From Kiritimatiellaeota bacterium B1221 (GTDB lineage Bacteria; Verrucomicrobiota; Kiritimatiellia; SS1-B-03-39; UBA6053), in contig JARHXX010000011.1 in the NCBI GenBank assembly GCA_029269125.1, forward strand, positions 64,001-112,026: a stretch of DNA of 48,026 nt. The letters are read 5' to 3'. The translations under genes and the position numbers were made by a program. This document shows, one piece after another, positions 40,961 through 48,026 of the stretch (position 1 is its first letter; every line of letters begins with the position of its first letter). The notes beneath the pieces are model-generated. The model had not been told where the DNA came from and did no database searches. It saw only the letters and a program-made list of their open reading frames with translations.

Positions 40961-41620
40961 TTAGCCTTCGCTGGCTTCGTCGTCTTTGGCCGCACTGATG
41001 ACTTCAGGTTCACCAGAGGCTTCTTCACCCTCGCTATCCCCTTCCGCAGCCGCAACCCGCGGTTTCAGAACGGTCGCAATACTGATGTTGCCTTCCGTCA
41101 ACAGCTCAAATCCTTCAGGAAGCTTCACATCCGCCACCGTCAAATGATCGCCGATTCCAAGTGAACTTACATCCACAATGAAAGACTCAACCAAATCGGA
41201 AGCTTTGCATTCCACTTCGATTTCACGGGTTTGAATATCCAAGGTGCCGCCACCATTGGTTACGCCAGCAGGTGTGCCGTCAAAATCAAGCGTTACCATC
41301 ACTTTGATCAGTCGGCTCAGGCTGATTTCGTGGAAATCAACGTGCACAATACGGGCTGTCATCGGATGATGCTGAATTTCTTTGATCAATACATTGCGGG
41401 AATCATTTTCACCCACCTGCAATTCGATCATCAGGTTTTCACCGGAATGATGCTTCAACATCATCTGGAAGTCATGCTCGTTCAGCTGTACGGGCTCTCC
41501 CGCATTTCCTTTCGAATAAATAACAGCAGGAATGAATCCGGCTGTGCGGAGATTGGTCAGGTCCGATTTGTGGCCGGCACTGCGGGCTTCAGCTTTAAAA
41601 GCTACGTTTTGGTTTACCAT
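40961..41620 (-). CDS. rplY: 50S ribosomal protein bL25 (Ctc form)
   Basis: bL25 binds 5S rRNA. The 219-residue protein is the long Ctc/TL5 type: an N-terminal 5S-binding domain (FKAEARSAGHKSDLTNLRTA, GFIPAVIYSKGNAGEPVQL, HHPMTARIVHVDFHEI) and a C-terminal beta domain (TREIEVECKASDLVESFIVD, IGDHLTVADVKLPEGFELL) with an acidic tail. AGAGGA upstream of the ATG serves as ribosome site. It lies 33 bases upstream-separated from prs. Confidence 0.95.
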   Translation of the reverse strand: MVNQNVAFKAEARSAGHKSDLTNLRTAGFIPAVIYSKGNAGEPVQLNEHDFQMMLKHHSGENLMIELQVGENDSRNVLIKEIQHHPMTARIVHVDFHEISLSRLIKVMVTLDFDGTPAGVTNGGGTLDIQTREIEVECKASDLVESFIVDVSSLGIGDHLTVADVKLPEGFELLTEGNISIATVLKPRVAAAEGDSEGEEASGEPEVISAAKDDEASEG

Positions 41621-41653
41621 GGAAGTTTCCTCTATAAGTGGGCTTGTTTAGAT

Positions 41654-42583
41654 TTAGTGGATCCGGAACAGGGAGGTTACGGATTGGTAATTATGAATTC
41701 GTAAAATGGCGTCGCCCAGCAGGTTGCTCAGGCTTAAACGGGTGACCATGTCTCCTTCGTCCACCAACGGCGGCACCGAATCTGTGGTCACCACATGTGA
41801 AATGGCAGATTCGCGGATGCGGGTCATCCCATCTTCGTTTAATAAACAGTGCGAAACCGCAGCCCGCACAGACTTGGCGCCTTTCTCTTTTAAAACTTTG
41901 CTCGCAGCACAGAGCGTACCGGCAGTCGTGGTCATGTCATCCACCAACACCGCATTGCAACCCTCCACATCTCCAACAACAGAGATGACATCCACTTCCG
42001 TGGCGGAAGTGCGGTTTTTTGCGACAATGGCAATATCCGCATTCAACAACTGAGCGTAGGCATATGCCATTTTGGTTCCACCCGTATCCGGGGAAACCAC
42101 AACCAGATTGTCCAATTTGAGACTCTTTAAGTAGCTGACAATCACCGGACTGCCATATAGATGATCCACCGGTATATCAAAAAAGCCTTGAATCTGCTGA
42201 GAATGCAAATCCACCGTCAATACCCGACTCGCACCGGCTGTGGTCAATAGGTTGGCCACCAATTTGGCGGTAATCGGCACCCGGGGCTGATCTTTCCGGT
42301 CCTGACGCGCATAGCCATAATACGGAAGTACGCAAATGATACGCTTCGCACTTGCGCGACGACAGGCATCCATCAAAATCAACAATTCCATTAAATTGTC
42401 GTTCCCCGGCGTTGAAGTCGGCTGCACAATGAAAACATCGTGACCACGAATATTTTCCAGAATTTTGACAAAAATCTCCCCGTCAGGAAAACGCTTGACT
42501 TCAATCTTGGTCAAACTTTGCCCGATGACTTCGGAGATTTTTTTGCTCAACTCAGGGTGAGCAGTACCGGAAATTAACTTCAT
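41654..42583 (-). CDS. prs: Ribose-phosphate pyrophosphokinase
   Basis: Prs makes PRPP from ribose-5-phosphate and ATP, the precursor for purines, pyrimidines, His, Trp and NAD. From ATG at 42583 it has 309 residues. Family motifs: KRFPDGEIFVKILENIRGHD, VLPYYGYARQDRKDQPRVPI, LTVDLHSQQIQGFFDIPVDH, VVSPDTGGTKMAYAYAQLL and the PRPP loop VLVDDMTTTAGTL. A frame to 42664 runs into the tRNA and is rejected. A tRNA-Gln gene lies 21 bases upstream; the shared promoter may drive both. Confidence 0.96.
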   Translation of the reverse strand: MKLISGTAHPELSKKISEVIGQSLTKIEVKRFPDGEIFVKILENIRGHDVFIVQPTSTPGNDNLMELLILMDACRRASAKRIICVLPYYGYARQDRKDQPRVPITAKLVANLLTTAGASRVLTVDLHSQQIQGFFDIPVDHLYGSPVIVSYLKSLKLDNLVVVSPDTGGTKMAYAYAQLLNADIAIVAKNRTSATEVDVISVVGDVEGCNAVLVDDMTTTAGTLCAASKVLKEKGAKSVRAAVSHCLLNEDGMTRIRESAISHVVTTDSVPPLVDEGDMVTRLSLSNLLGDAILRIHNYQSVTSLFRIH

Positions 42584-42604
42584 AAGGGTTTTAAAATGAG
42601 AAAT

Positions 42605-42678
42605 TGGTTGCCCGACAAGGACTCGAACCTTGAATAACGGCGTCAAAGGCCGCTGTGTTACCATTACACCATCAGGCA
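42605..42678 (-). tRNA. tRNA-Gln (anticodon TTG), with encoded CCA
   Basis: On the minus strand the acceptor TGCCTGA pairs with TCGGGCA (one G-U). The D arm is GTG/CAC with the loop TAATGGTAA. The anticodon arm GCGGC-CTTTGAC-GCCGT gives TTG. The T arm is CAAGG-TTCGAGT-CCTTG. ACCA ends the gene. Confidence 0.95.
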
Positions 42679-42701
42679 GTGTGCATTTAGAAAGGTTGTC
42701 G

Positions 42702-42730
42702 CAGATACCTGCATCCTCCCCCTATGTCAA
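42702..42730 (-). promoter_or_regulatory. Promoter of tRNA-Gln(TTG) and probably prs
   Basis: On the minus strand the -35 box is TTGACA (42725-42730), a perfect consensus. After 17 bases comes TATCTG (42702-42707), a weak -10. The expected start lies about 17 bases before the tRNA. Confidence 0.55.
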
Positions 42731-42735
42731 GTGAT

Positions 42736-42771
42736 AATCGAAATCGATATCGTAATCAGGTTCGGGTTCGG
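42736..42771. repeat. Degenerate hexamer repeat
   Basis: Six hexamers in a row: AATCGA, AATCGA, TATCGT, AATCAG, GTTCGG, GTTCGG. They lie just upstream of the tRNA promoter in the divergent gap before the secreted nuclease gene. The remaining bases of that gap show no other feature. Confidence 0.6.
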
Positions 42772-42882
42772 CATGCTCAAATGTCCCCCCTCTCCACTTC
42801 ATTAAAACACCATAACGATTTTCCTCGTGATTTCGATCGAAAAGATTGATAAATCTACACCTTCATCAACAAGAATCCACCC

Positions 42883-43734
42883 ATGACCCTTCTTAAATAT
42901 ATCTTACTTCTCGCCTGCGTTTCCCTCCTGCAGGCCGGAGAACTCACCACCATTAAAGGGGTAAAGCTTCTTCCCACCCCCTGGGCCGACGGAGACTCCT
43001 TCCGGGCTCTATTTCCCGACGGGAGCGAGCACACCCTCCGCCTCTACGGGGCAGACTGTTTTGAGTGGCATCTCACAGATGAATCCGACGCCCGGCGCCT
43101 GCGGGCCCAAAGACGGTATTTTGGCATTTCAACTTTCGGCCATTCCAGCGCGGACTCCATCAAACTGGCAAAATCTATCGGCGAAGCCGCCGCCATGCAA
43201 ACCTTCGAATGGCTCTCTGAACCCTTTATCGTGCACACCGCTTTTGCCGACGGACGCGGTAGCGACCAATACCAGCGCATCTACGCTTTTGTGAGTACCC
43301 CGGACGGACAAGATCTCTCCACCCTCCTCGTCGCCAACGGCCTCGCCCGCGCCCACGGCGTGGTCCGATCCACCCCCGAAGGTCAAAACCACGAAGATTA
43401 CCGTGAACAACTCAAAGACGCCGAACTCATCGCCGCCCGTAAGTCCAAAGGCGCCTGGGCCTACACCGATTGGGAAAGTTTACCCACCGAACGCCGTGCA
43501 CAACGTCAGGATGACCTCGAAGAAAAAATTGCCCTCGGAACCCAAATCGCCACCACCCCCGTCGATCCCAATACCGCCTCCCGCGACGAACTCATGCGCA
43601 TCCCCGGCATCGGTGAAGTCACCGCCCTCGCCATTGTCGAAGGCCGCCCCTATCAAAAATCTCAAGATCTCCTCCAGGTCAGCGGCATCGGCCCGAAGAC
43701 ACTCGAGAAGATCTCTCCCTGGTTGAAGTTTTGA
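42883..43734 (+). CDS. Secreted staphylococcal-nuclease-like enzyme with helix-hairpin-helix tail
   Basis: The 283-residue protein has a signal peptide (MTLLKYILLLACVSLLQAG). The SNase domain spans about 22-195: GDSFRALFPDGSEHTLRLYG, ADCFEWHLTDE and SDQYQRIYAFV. The three catalytic residues of micrococcal nuclease are present as R53, E61 and R132. An insertion (RRLRAQRRYFGISTFGHSS) between the first two parts is larger than in S. aureus nuclease. Residues about 222-283 are two helix-hairpin-helix motifs of ComEA type (TASRDELMRIPGIGEVTALA, LLQVSGIGPKTLEKISPW) that bind DNA non-specifically. It would cut DNA or RNA outside the cytoplasm. Its stop codon lies at the edge of the palindromic element before recQ. 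Confidence 0.88.
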   Translation: MTLLKYILLLACVSLLQAGELTTIKGVKLLPTPWADGDSFRALFPDGSEHTLRLYGADCFEWHLTDESDARRLRAQRRYFGISTFGHSSADSIKLAKSIGEAAAMQTFEWLSEPFIVHTAFADGRGSDQYQRIYAFVSTPDGQDLSTLLVANGLARAHGVVRSTPEGQNHEDYREQLKDAELIAARKSKGAWAYTDWESLPTERRAQRQDDLEEKIALGTQIATTPVDPNTASRDELMRIPGIGEVTALAIVEGRPYQKSQDLLQVSGIGPKTLEKISPWLKF

Positions 43735-43840
43735 CCGCTAATTTTTGCTAATAAAGCGCTAATTTCAGCTTGGGATATTTATTTTATGGCGAAAAAATCA
43801 TTCGACTGTATCAGCGGTAGATGCGCGTAAATAAGCGGTT
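43734..43840. repeat. ACCGCTAATTT-type palindromic element between convergent genes
   Basis: The left end ACCGCTAATTTTTGCTAAT and the right end, read as reverse complement (AACCGCTTATTTACGCGC), form an imperfect inverted repeat of about 107 bases. The internal GCTAATTTTTGCTAATAAA and GCGCTAATTT show a repeated GCTAAT word. Its two ends overlap the stop codons of the nuclease gene and recQ. Confidence 0.65.
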
Positions 43841-45755
43841 AAGCCAATACAGCCTTTGCAATGGTGGCAAAGCGATGATGGGACATCGATCCAAAACGGG
43901 GATCCCGGGTCAAACGCGCCCGGCTGGCGGCCGGAGAGCTTAAGCCACAGAAAAACCGCGCAATCTGCCGGGGAGCACGCAAGGCCTCATGCCCCTCCTG
44001 CATCAGCTCACAGATCATTTTCATTTCCGCCTGGGATAACCCATCCTCTTCCGGATCCGGCATCGGGGGAATTTTTTCTCCCAAACATCGATCACAATGT
44101 CCGCAGTCCCCATCCAACTCCTCACCGAAATAGGCCAACACCTGCCGCACCGTACAGCCCCGGGAACTGCACAACCCCACCACCTGCTCCATACGCTCCA
44201 AATCCCGTTTTTCAGACTGCCTGAATCGCTGATGAATCCTCTTCACCACCTCTGCCGAATCCTCCGGCCGCTTCACAAAGCGGTATCCGTGCCGAAGCCC
44301 TGCCACTTTCAGGATCAACTCTCCCTTTTCCTCCAAATAATTCAAGGCGCTTACCAACCGTTTTCGATCTTCCCCCATCGCCTGCGCCGCCTTCTCCAAA
44401 TCGATGCTAAACCATGTCACCCCCTTTTTCGCCTGGGCAAAAAGCTTTTTCAAAAACGAACGCCGCTCCTCATCATAACCCGCCAATATTTCTGTCGATG
44501 ACCGCTGGGGCTGAAATTTATATTCATTATAATGCGGCCCCAGCGATTCCAGAATCCCGTCGATTTCAAAATAAGTCAGCAAGGTCGACAGCACCAAATT
44601 CCGAATATCATACCGCGCCGACAAATCATAAACCGATACGTCAAAGGTATCCGATTGCGCCAACAACTCCTCCACCACCCCGCGCACCGCCTCTTCCGTG
44701 GGCGTATCCCCATACGAAAAGTTTTCCAAGGTCGCAATGTCATCCGGACACATCAGCAAATCACAATGGGAAGTTTCCCCGTCTCGCCCGGCCCGACCGG
44801 TTTCCTGCATGTAGTTTTCCAAAGACTTTGGCGGATTATAATGAATCACATTCCGAATATCCGACTTATCAATCCCCATGCCGAAGGCGATGGTCGCCAC
44901 CACCAATCCGTCCGCAGCCGCCATAAACTGGTCTTGTATTTCATGCCGCTCCATCGCATCCAGGCCCGCATGGTAGGCCCTCGCCGGATACCCCGCCTCC
45001 ACCAACCTCGCCGCCACGTCCTCCGCCGTTTTTTGCAATGTCACATACACAATGGTCCCGCCCTTCGGCCTCTCCGCCAAACGGGCCAACAACAAACGGT
45101 CCCGCTCCCCCGCCGAGCAAGGCGTCATGTGCATCACCAAGTTGGGCCGATGAAAGCCGGTATTCACATAGGCCTGCGGACCAATATCAAAACTCTCACA
45201 AATATCCGCCGAAACCGATGGCGTCGCCGTCGCAGTCAGCGCCAGCACCCGCTCCACCTGCAGTTCCGCCGACAGTCGTGAAAGTTTCATATAATCCGGA
45301 CGAAAATTATGCCCCCACTCCGAAATACAATGCGCCTCATCAATCACCATCATGCTGATCCGTGTCCGCCGCAAACGATTCAAAAACCGCTCCGAAGCGA
45401 AACGTTCCGGAGCCACATACAGCATTTTCAAATCCCCTTTCCACAAATCATCCCAAACCTGACGCGATTCCTCCGCCGACAAACTGGAATCCATCCGCGC
45501 CGCCTTCACCCCCTTTCCCACTAAAAAATCGATCTGATCTTTCATCAGCGCAATCAATGGCGACACCACCAGAGTCATCCCCTCCAACATCAGAGCCGGC
45601 AACTGATAACACAAACTCTTGCCTCCCCCCGTCGGGAAAACCGCCAATGCCGAATCCCCCGCCAATATGCGCTCCACCACCTGCGCCTGCCCCGGCCGAA
45701 AGGCATCAAATCCAAAAACCTCTTTTAAGGTTTCCTCTATATTCGTCGTTTTCAT
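43839..45755 (-). CDS. recQ: ATP-dependent DNA helicase RecQ
   Basis: RecQ unwinds DNA 3'-5' in recombination and repair. From ATG at 45755 it has 638 residues. Helicase core: FRPGQAQVVERILAGDSALA, Walker A FPTGGGKSLCYQLPAL, the DEAH box with RecQ motif MVIDEAHCISEWGHNFRPDY, ALTATATPSVSADI and QETGRAGRDGETSHCDLLM. The zinc-binding domain is visible (CSSRGCTVRQVLAYFGEELD, CGHCDRC). The end (QIARFFCGLSSPAASRARLT, FGSMSHHRFATIAKAVLA) replaces the usual HRDC domain. A frame to 45773 offers a non-canonical start and is rejected. Confidence 0.95.
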   Translation of the reverse strand: MKTTNIEETLKEVFGFDAFRPGQAQVVERILAGDSALAVFPTGGGKSLCYQLPALMLEGMTLVVSPLIALMKDQIDFLVGKGVKAARMDSSLSAEESRQVWDDLWKGDLKMLYVAPERFASERFLNRLRRTRISMMVIDEAHCISEWGHNFRPDYMKLSRLSAELQVERVLALTATATPSVSADICESFDIGPQAYVNTGFHRPNLVMHMTPCSAGERDRLLLARLAERPKGGTIVYVTLQKTAEDVAARLVEAGYPARAYHAGLDAMERHEIQDQFMAAADGLVVATIAFGMGIDKSDIRNVIHYNPPKSLENYMQETGRAGRDGETSHCDLLMCPDDIATLENFSYGDTPTEEAVRGVVEELLAQSDTFDVSVYDLSARYDIRNLVLSTLLTYFEIDGILESLGPHYNEYKFQPQRSSTEILAGYDEERRSFLKKLFAQAKKGVTWFSIDLEKAAQAMGEDRKRLVSALNYLEEKGELILKVAGLRHGYRFVKRPEDSAEVVKRIHQRFRQSEKRDLERMEQVVGLCSSRGCTVRQVLAYFGEELDGDCGHCDRCLGEKIPPMPDPEEDGLSQAEMKMICELMQEGHEALRAPRQIARFFCGLSSPAASRARLTRDPRFGSMSHHRFATIAKAVLA

Positions 45756-45831
45756 ATCTCCAAAGTACCTCAAGGTGATTCATATGTATAGTTATAAATA
45801 AATGAAATTTGTATTTTCAATTTTATTACAT

Positions 45832-46122
45832 GAGGCGAATGCCGCCACCCTTCGGGGGTTCTCTCGTTTTTATCCCTCCCCCCTTTTACCCGCCCTCACG
45901 GACGGGCCTATGGAATGCCGCCACCCTTCGGGGGCTAAACTCCCAACCTCCTGCTTCTAATTATATTCCTAATCATTCCATTACTCACGCCCTCAACCTA
46001 TAGCCCCCTCCTCTCTCTTCAGCCCGGTGCGGGCGGCATTTCACAGCCCGGTCCGCCAGGGCCGGGTAATGAACAACCAACATCCCCGAGCCCCATCGGG
46101 GCGGCATTCACCTCTCCCCCTT
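45832..46122. repeat. Composite palindromic repeat block A, left of rlmN
   Basis: Together with AT-rich sequence before it, this fills the 500-base gap between recQ and rlmN, with no gene. It strings together GC hairpins: GCCGCCACCCTTCGGGGG (twice), ACCCGCCCTCACGGACGGG, AGCCCGGTGCGGGCGGC, GCCCGGTCCGCCAGGG-CCGGG and CCCCGAGCCCCATCGGGGC. The ends of the block are nearly identical to block B on the other side of rlmN; the middle 80 bases differ. Confidence 0.85.
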
Positions 46123-46256
46123 CCGGATCCAAAACTCCTCATGCATAAACACGCCCAGCGCTTCCGCTAAAACATCCCCCTTCGCCAGGACCAGAGGACG
46201 AGGGTACGCATTCCTTCTTATTTGACCCTTTCCCTTCCTTCCTATAAGTGAAATCC

Positions 46257-47387
46257 ATGTCCGACACTCCCGTCAATCTTCTCGATCTCAATCTCCCCGC
46301 CCTCACCGACCAAGTGAAAGCCTGGGGCCAACCTGCCTTTCGGGCCAAACAATTGTACCGCCAACTCTGGCTGAAACAGACCGAAAGCTTCGACGACATG
46401 TCGGACCTGCCCGCCGCCTTCCGCGAATTGCTCAAGGAAAAAGCCTGTATCTCCACCCTGCGCGAATTGCTGGTGCGACGCGGAGACGGTGGCCTCACCC
46501 GCAAATCCGTCTTTGCCCTCCCCGGCAACGAAACCGTGGAAGCCGTGCTTATGGTCTACCCCGGCCGTGCCACCGTCTGTGTCAGCTCCCAGGCCGGATG
46601 CCCCATGGGCTGCACCTTTTGCGCCACCGCCAAACTCGGATTCCGTCAGGATCTGTCTCCCGGCGACATCGCCCATCAAGTGCTCTGGGCCCAGCGCGAA
46701 TTACAGAAGATCCCCACCGACCTGGACAGCAAAGCCCACCGTCACAAAGTTTTCGGCCCCGAAGACGTGCCCGCCCGCCTCACCAATGTGGTGTTTATGG
46801 GCATGGGCGAACCCTTCAACAATTACGATAACTGGCGCGAATCAGTCAACCGCCTCCACGACCCTGACGGCTTTAACTTCGGCGCCCGGAATTTTACCGT
46901 CTCCACCGTGGGACTGGTCCCGGGAATCATAAAATTAATGGATGATCCCATGCAGATTAATCTCGCGATCAGCCTGCACGCAGCCGACGATGAAATCCGC
47001 TCCGAAATGATGCCGGTGAACCGGCGCTATCCCATCGCCGACCTCATGGATGCCGTGCGCGAATACACCGCTAAAACCCATCGGCGCGTCTCGTTTGAAT
47101 ACGTGCTGATCGAAGGAAAAAACGACACCAAAGCCGAGGCGGAAAAATTGGCCGACGTGCTCATGGAAAAAGGGAAATTTCCCATGCACGTCAATTTGAT
47201 TCCCCTCAATCCGGTCGCAGACTCCGGTATGACCCGAAGCAACCGCGACCAGGTAACCGGCTTCCGCAACTACCTCGAAAACCGGGGCATCCCCGCCACC
47301 GTCCGCATTCAACGCGGACAGGATATTGACGCCGCCTGCGGCCAACTCGCCGGAGATCTGGCCAAAGAACTGGCCGCACAAAAGTAA
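46257..47387 (+). CDS. rlmN: Dual-specificity RNA methyltransferase RlmN
   Basis: RlmN is a radical-SAM enzyme that methylates C2 of A2503 in 23S rRNA and A37 of some tRNAs. From ATG at 46257 it has 376 residues. The radical-SAM cluster is QAGCPMGCTFCATAKLGF, with cysteines 115, 119 and 122. Also present: VFMGMGEPFNNYDNW, TVSTVGLVPGIIKLMDDPM, INLAISLHAADDEIRSEMMP, VSFEYVLIEGKNDTK and PLNPVADSGMTRSN. The methyl-carrying C-terminal cysteine lies in DIDAACGQLAGD. An upstream GTG at 46248 is less likely. The small membrane protein gene starts 8 bases after its stop. Confidence 0.96.
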   Translation: MSDTPVNLLDLNLPALTDQVKAWGQPAFRAKQLYRQLWLKQTESFDDMSDLPAAFRELLKEKACISTLRELLVRRGDGGLTRKSVFALPGNETVEAVLMVYPGRATVCVSSQAGCPMGCTFCATAKLGFRQDLSPGDIAHQVLWAQRELQKIPTDLDSKAHRHKVFGPEDVPARLTNVVFMGMGEPFNNYDNWRESVNRLHDPDGFNFGARNFTVSTVGLVPGIIKLMDDPMQINLAISLHAADDEIRSEMMPVNRRYPIADLMDAVREYTAKTHRRVSFEYVLIEGKNDTKAEAEKLADVLMEKGKFPMHVNLIPLNPVADSGMTRSNRDQVTGFRNYLENRGIPATVRIQRGQDIDAACGQLAGDLAKELAAQK

Positions 47388-47394
47388 GGGTATC

Positions 47395-47697
47395 ATGCAG
47401 CACGCCATCAGAAGCCAATTATTATTCTGGACCATTATTTGCATCGCCCTCATATGTTCATTTATCATGAACCCGCAAAATTCAATGTATTGGGGACTAT
47501 GTATAATTCTACCGATTTTAATGCTCGGGTTACATATTCGCATCGCCTTTGCTTTATGGATCGAGATGTGCGTACGTGAAAACCAAACTCAAAAAAGTTA
47601 CCTCGGCCTCGGGGCATGGTTTTGGGCGATTTGCGGGTTGGTTTTTGGATTGCTCGGCCTCGCGGTATTCCGTTTTGTCCAATCAGATCCTGCTTGA
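47395..47697 (+). CDS. Small membrane protein of unknown function
   Basis: The 100-residue protein has about three hydrophobic segments (LLFWTIICIALICSFIM, WGLCIILPILMLGLHIRIAF, LGAWFWAICGLVFGLLGLAV). It has no recognised domain. AAGGG lies 6 bases before the ATG, and the gene follows rlmN by 8 bases, so it is translated from the same message. The product is probably in the inner membrane. Confidence 0.65.
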   Translation: MQHAIRSQLLFWTIICIALICSFIMNPQNSMYWGLCIILPILMLGLHIRIAFALWIEMCVRENQTQKSYLGLGAWFWAICGLVFGLLGLAVFRFVQSDPA

Positions 47698-47702
47698 TGT
47701 GT

Positions 47703-48026
47703 AGAGGCGAATGCCGCCCCGATGGGGCTCTCTCGTTTTTATCCACCCCCTTTTACCCGCCCTCACGGACGGGCCTTTGGAGTGTCGCCACCCTTCGGGG
47801 GCTGAATTCACCAGCCACATCGGAATCGAAATCAATTAGCACCCAACCTTATTCCCCCCTCCACCCCCTTCCATCTCCCCAGCCCGGTACGGGCGGCATT
47901 CCAAAGCCCGGTCCGCCAGGGCCGGGTAATGAACAACCAACATCCCCGAGCCCCATCGGGGCGGCATTCACCTCTACCCCTTCCCCAGCCCGGTACGGGC
48001 GGCATTCCAAAGCCCGGTCCGCCAGG
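47703..48026. repeat. Composite palindromic repeat block B, right of rlmN
   Basis: It is the same module series in the same order and orientation as block A: GAGGCGAATGCCGCC, the ACCCGCCCTCACGGACGGG hairpin, GTCGCCACCCTTCGGGGGC, a variable middle, then AGCCCGGTACGGGCGGC, GCCCGGTCCGCCAGGG, and the CCCCGAGCCCCATCGGGGC hairpin. From 47982 a second copy of the AGCCCGGTACGGGCGGC unit begins and runs out of the window. No gene is seen. Confidence 0.85.

Noticed and set aside
44532..45281. 249-codon frame opposite recQ
   Set aside because: It is an arginine and histidine-rich antisense shadow of a clear RecQ gene.

Overview
The window looks like chromosomal DNA of a Gram-negative bacterium of moderate GC content, most likely Verrucomicrobiota (Opitutae/Puniceicoccales-like). 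This is an inference from the mix of genes, not a taxonomic search. Supporting points are a full outer-membrane assembly block (bamA, skp/ompH, lpxD), many Sec-signal envelope proteins and lipoproteins with family types common in the PVC group, the gene order prs-rplY-pth-rpsF-ssb-rpsR-rplI-dnaB, and dense intergenic palindromic repeats next to a REP-type transposase.

Layout. 1-3.7 kb (minus): urea ABC transporter genes urtA, urtB and the start of urtC, with a near-consensus sigma-54 promoter in front of urtA. 4.2-7.2 kb (minus): an N-acetylmuramoyl-L-alanine amidase, argC and a TolB-like propeller protein. 7.3-11.3 kb (plus): a TPR protein, a lipoprotein and an Agl23-like membrane glycosyltransferase in overlapping order. 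11.3-15.3 kb (minus): a REP-associated tyrosine transposase, a cardiolipin synthase and a putative outer-membrane protein. 15.5-16.9 kb (plus): three exported small proteins coupled by ATGA overlaps and closed by a perfect terminator. 17-22 kb (minus): a GspC-like HR-PDZ protein, a laminin-G-like protein with repeated NGD modules, a HEAT-like exported protein and queG. 22-23.6 kb: a sulfatase and a small membrane protein, followed by about 0.7 kb of hairpin-rich non-coding DNA. 24.3-26.6 kb (minus): a DUF3015/DUF4105 pair. 26.85-27.22 kb (minus): RNase P RNA. 27.8-29.5 kb (plus): a primary-like sigma factor, apt and a small membrane protein. 29.5-33.3 kb: pdxB (minus), an FHA protein, a GspJ-like pseudopilin and a photolyase (plus), then tRNA-Gln(CUG). 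33.5-42.7 kb (minus): a long housekeeping cluster from tRNA-Gln(UUG) and prs to lpxD. 42.9-48 kb: a secreted nuclease with a helix-hairpin-helix tail, recQ (minus), rlmN and a small membrane protein, the last two bracketed by long direct composite repeats.

How it fits together. Most genes are core functions: nitrogen acquisition, arginine and pyridoxal phosphate synthesis, translation, replication, envelope building and DNA repair. I see no prophage, CRISPR array, toxin-antitoxin pair or obvious defence island. The parts that stand out are (i) nitrogen-style control of the urea importer, (ii) several families of palindromic repeats that probably relate to the transposase at 11.3-12.5 kb, and (iii) small clusters of exported proteins of unknown role, including parts of a dispersed type II secretion-like apparatus.
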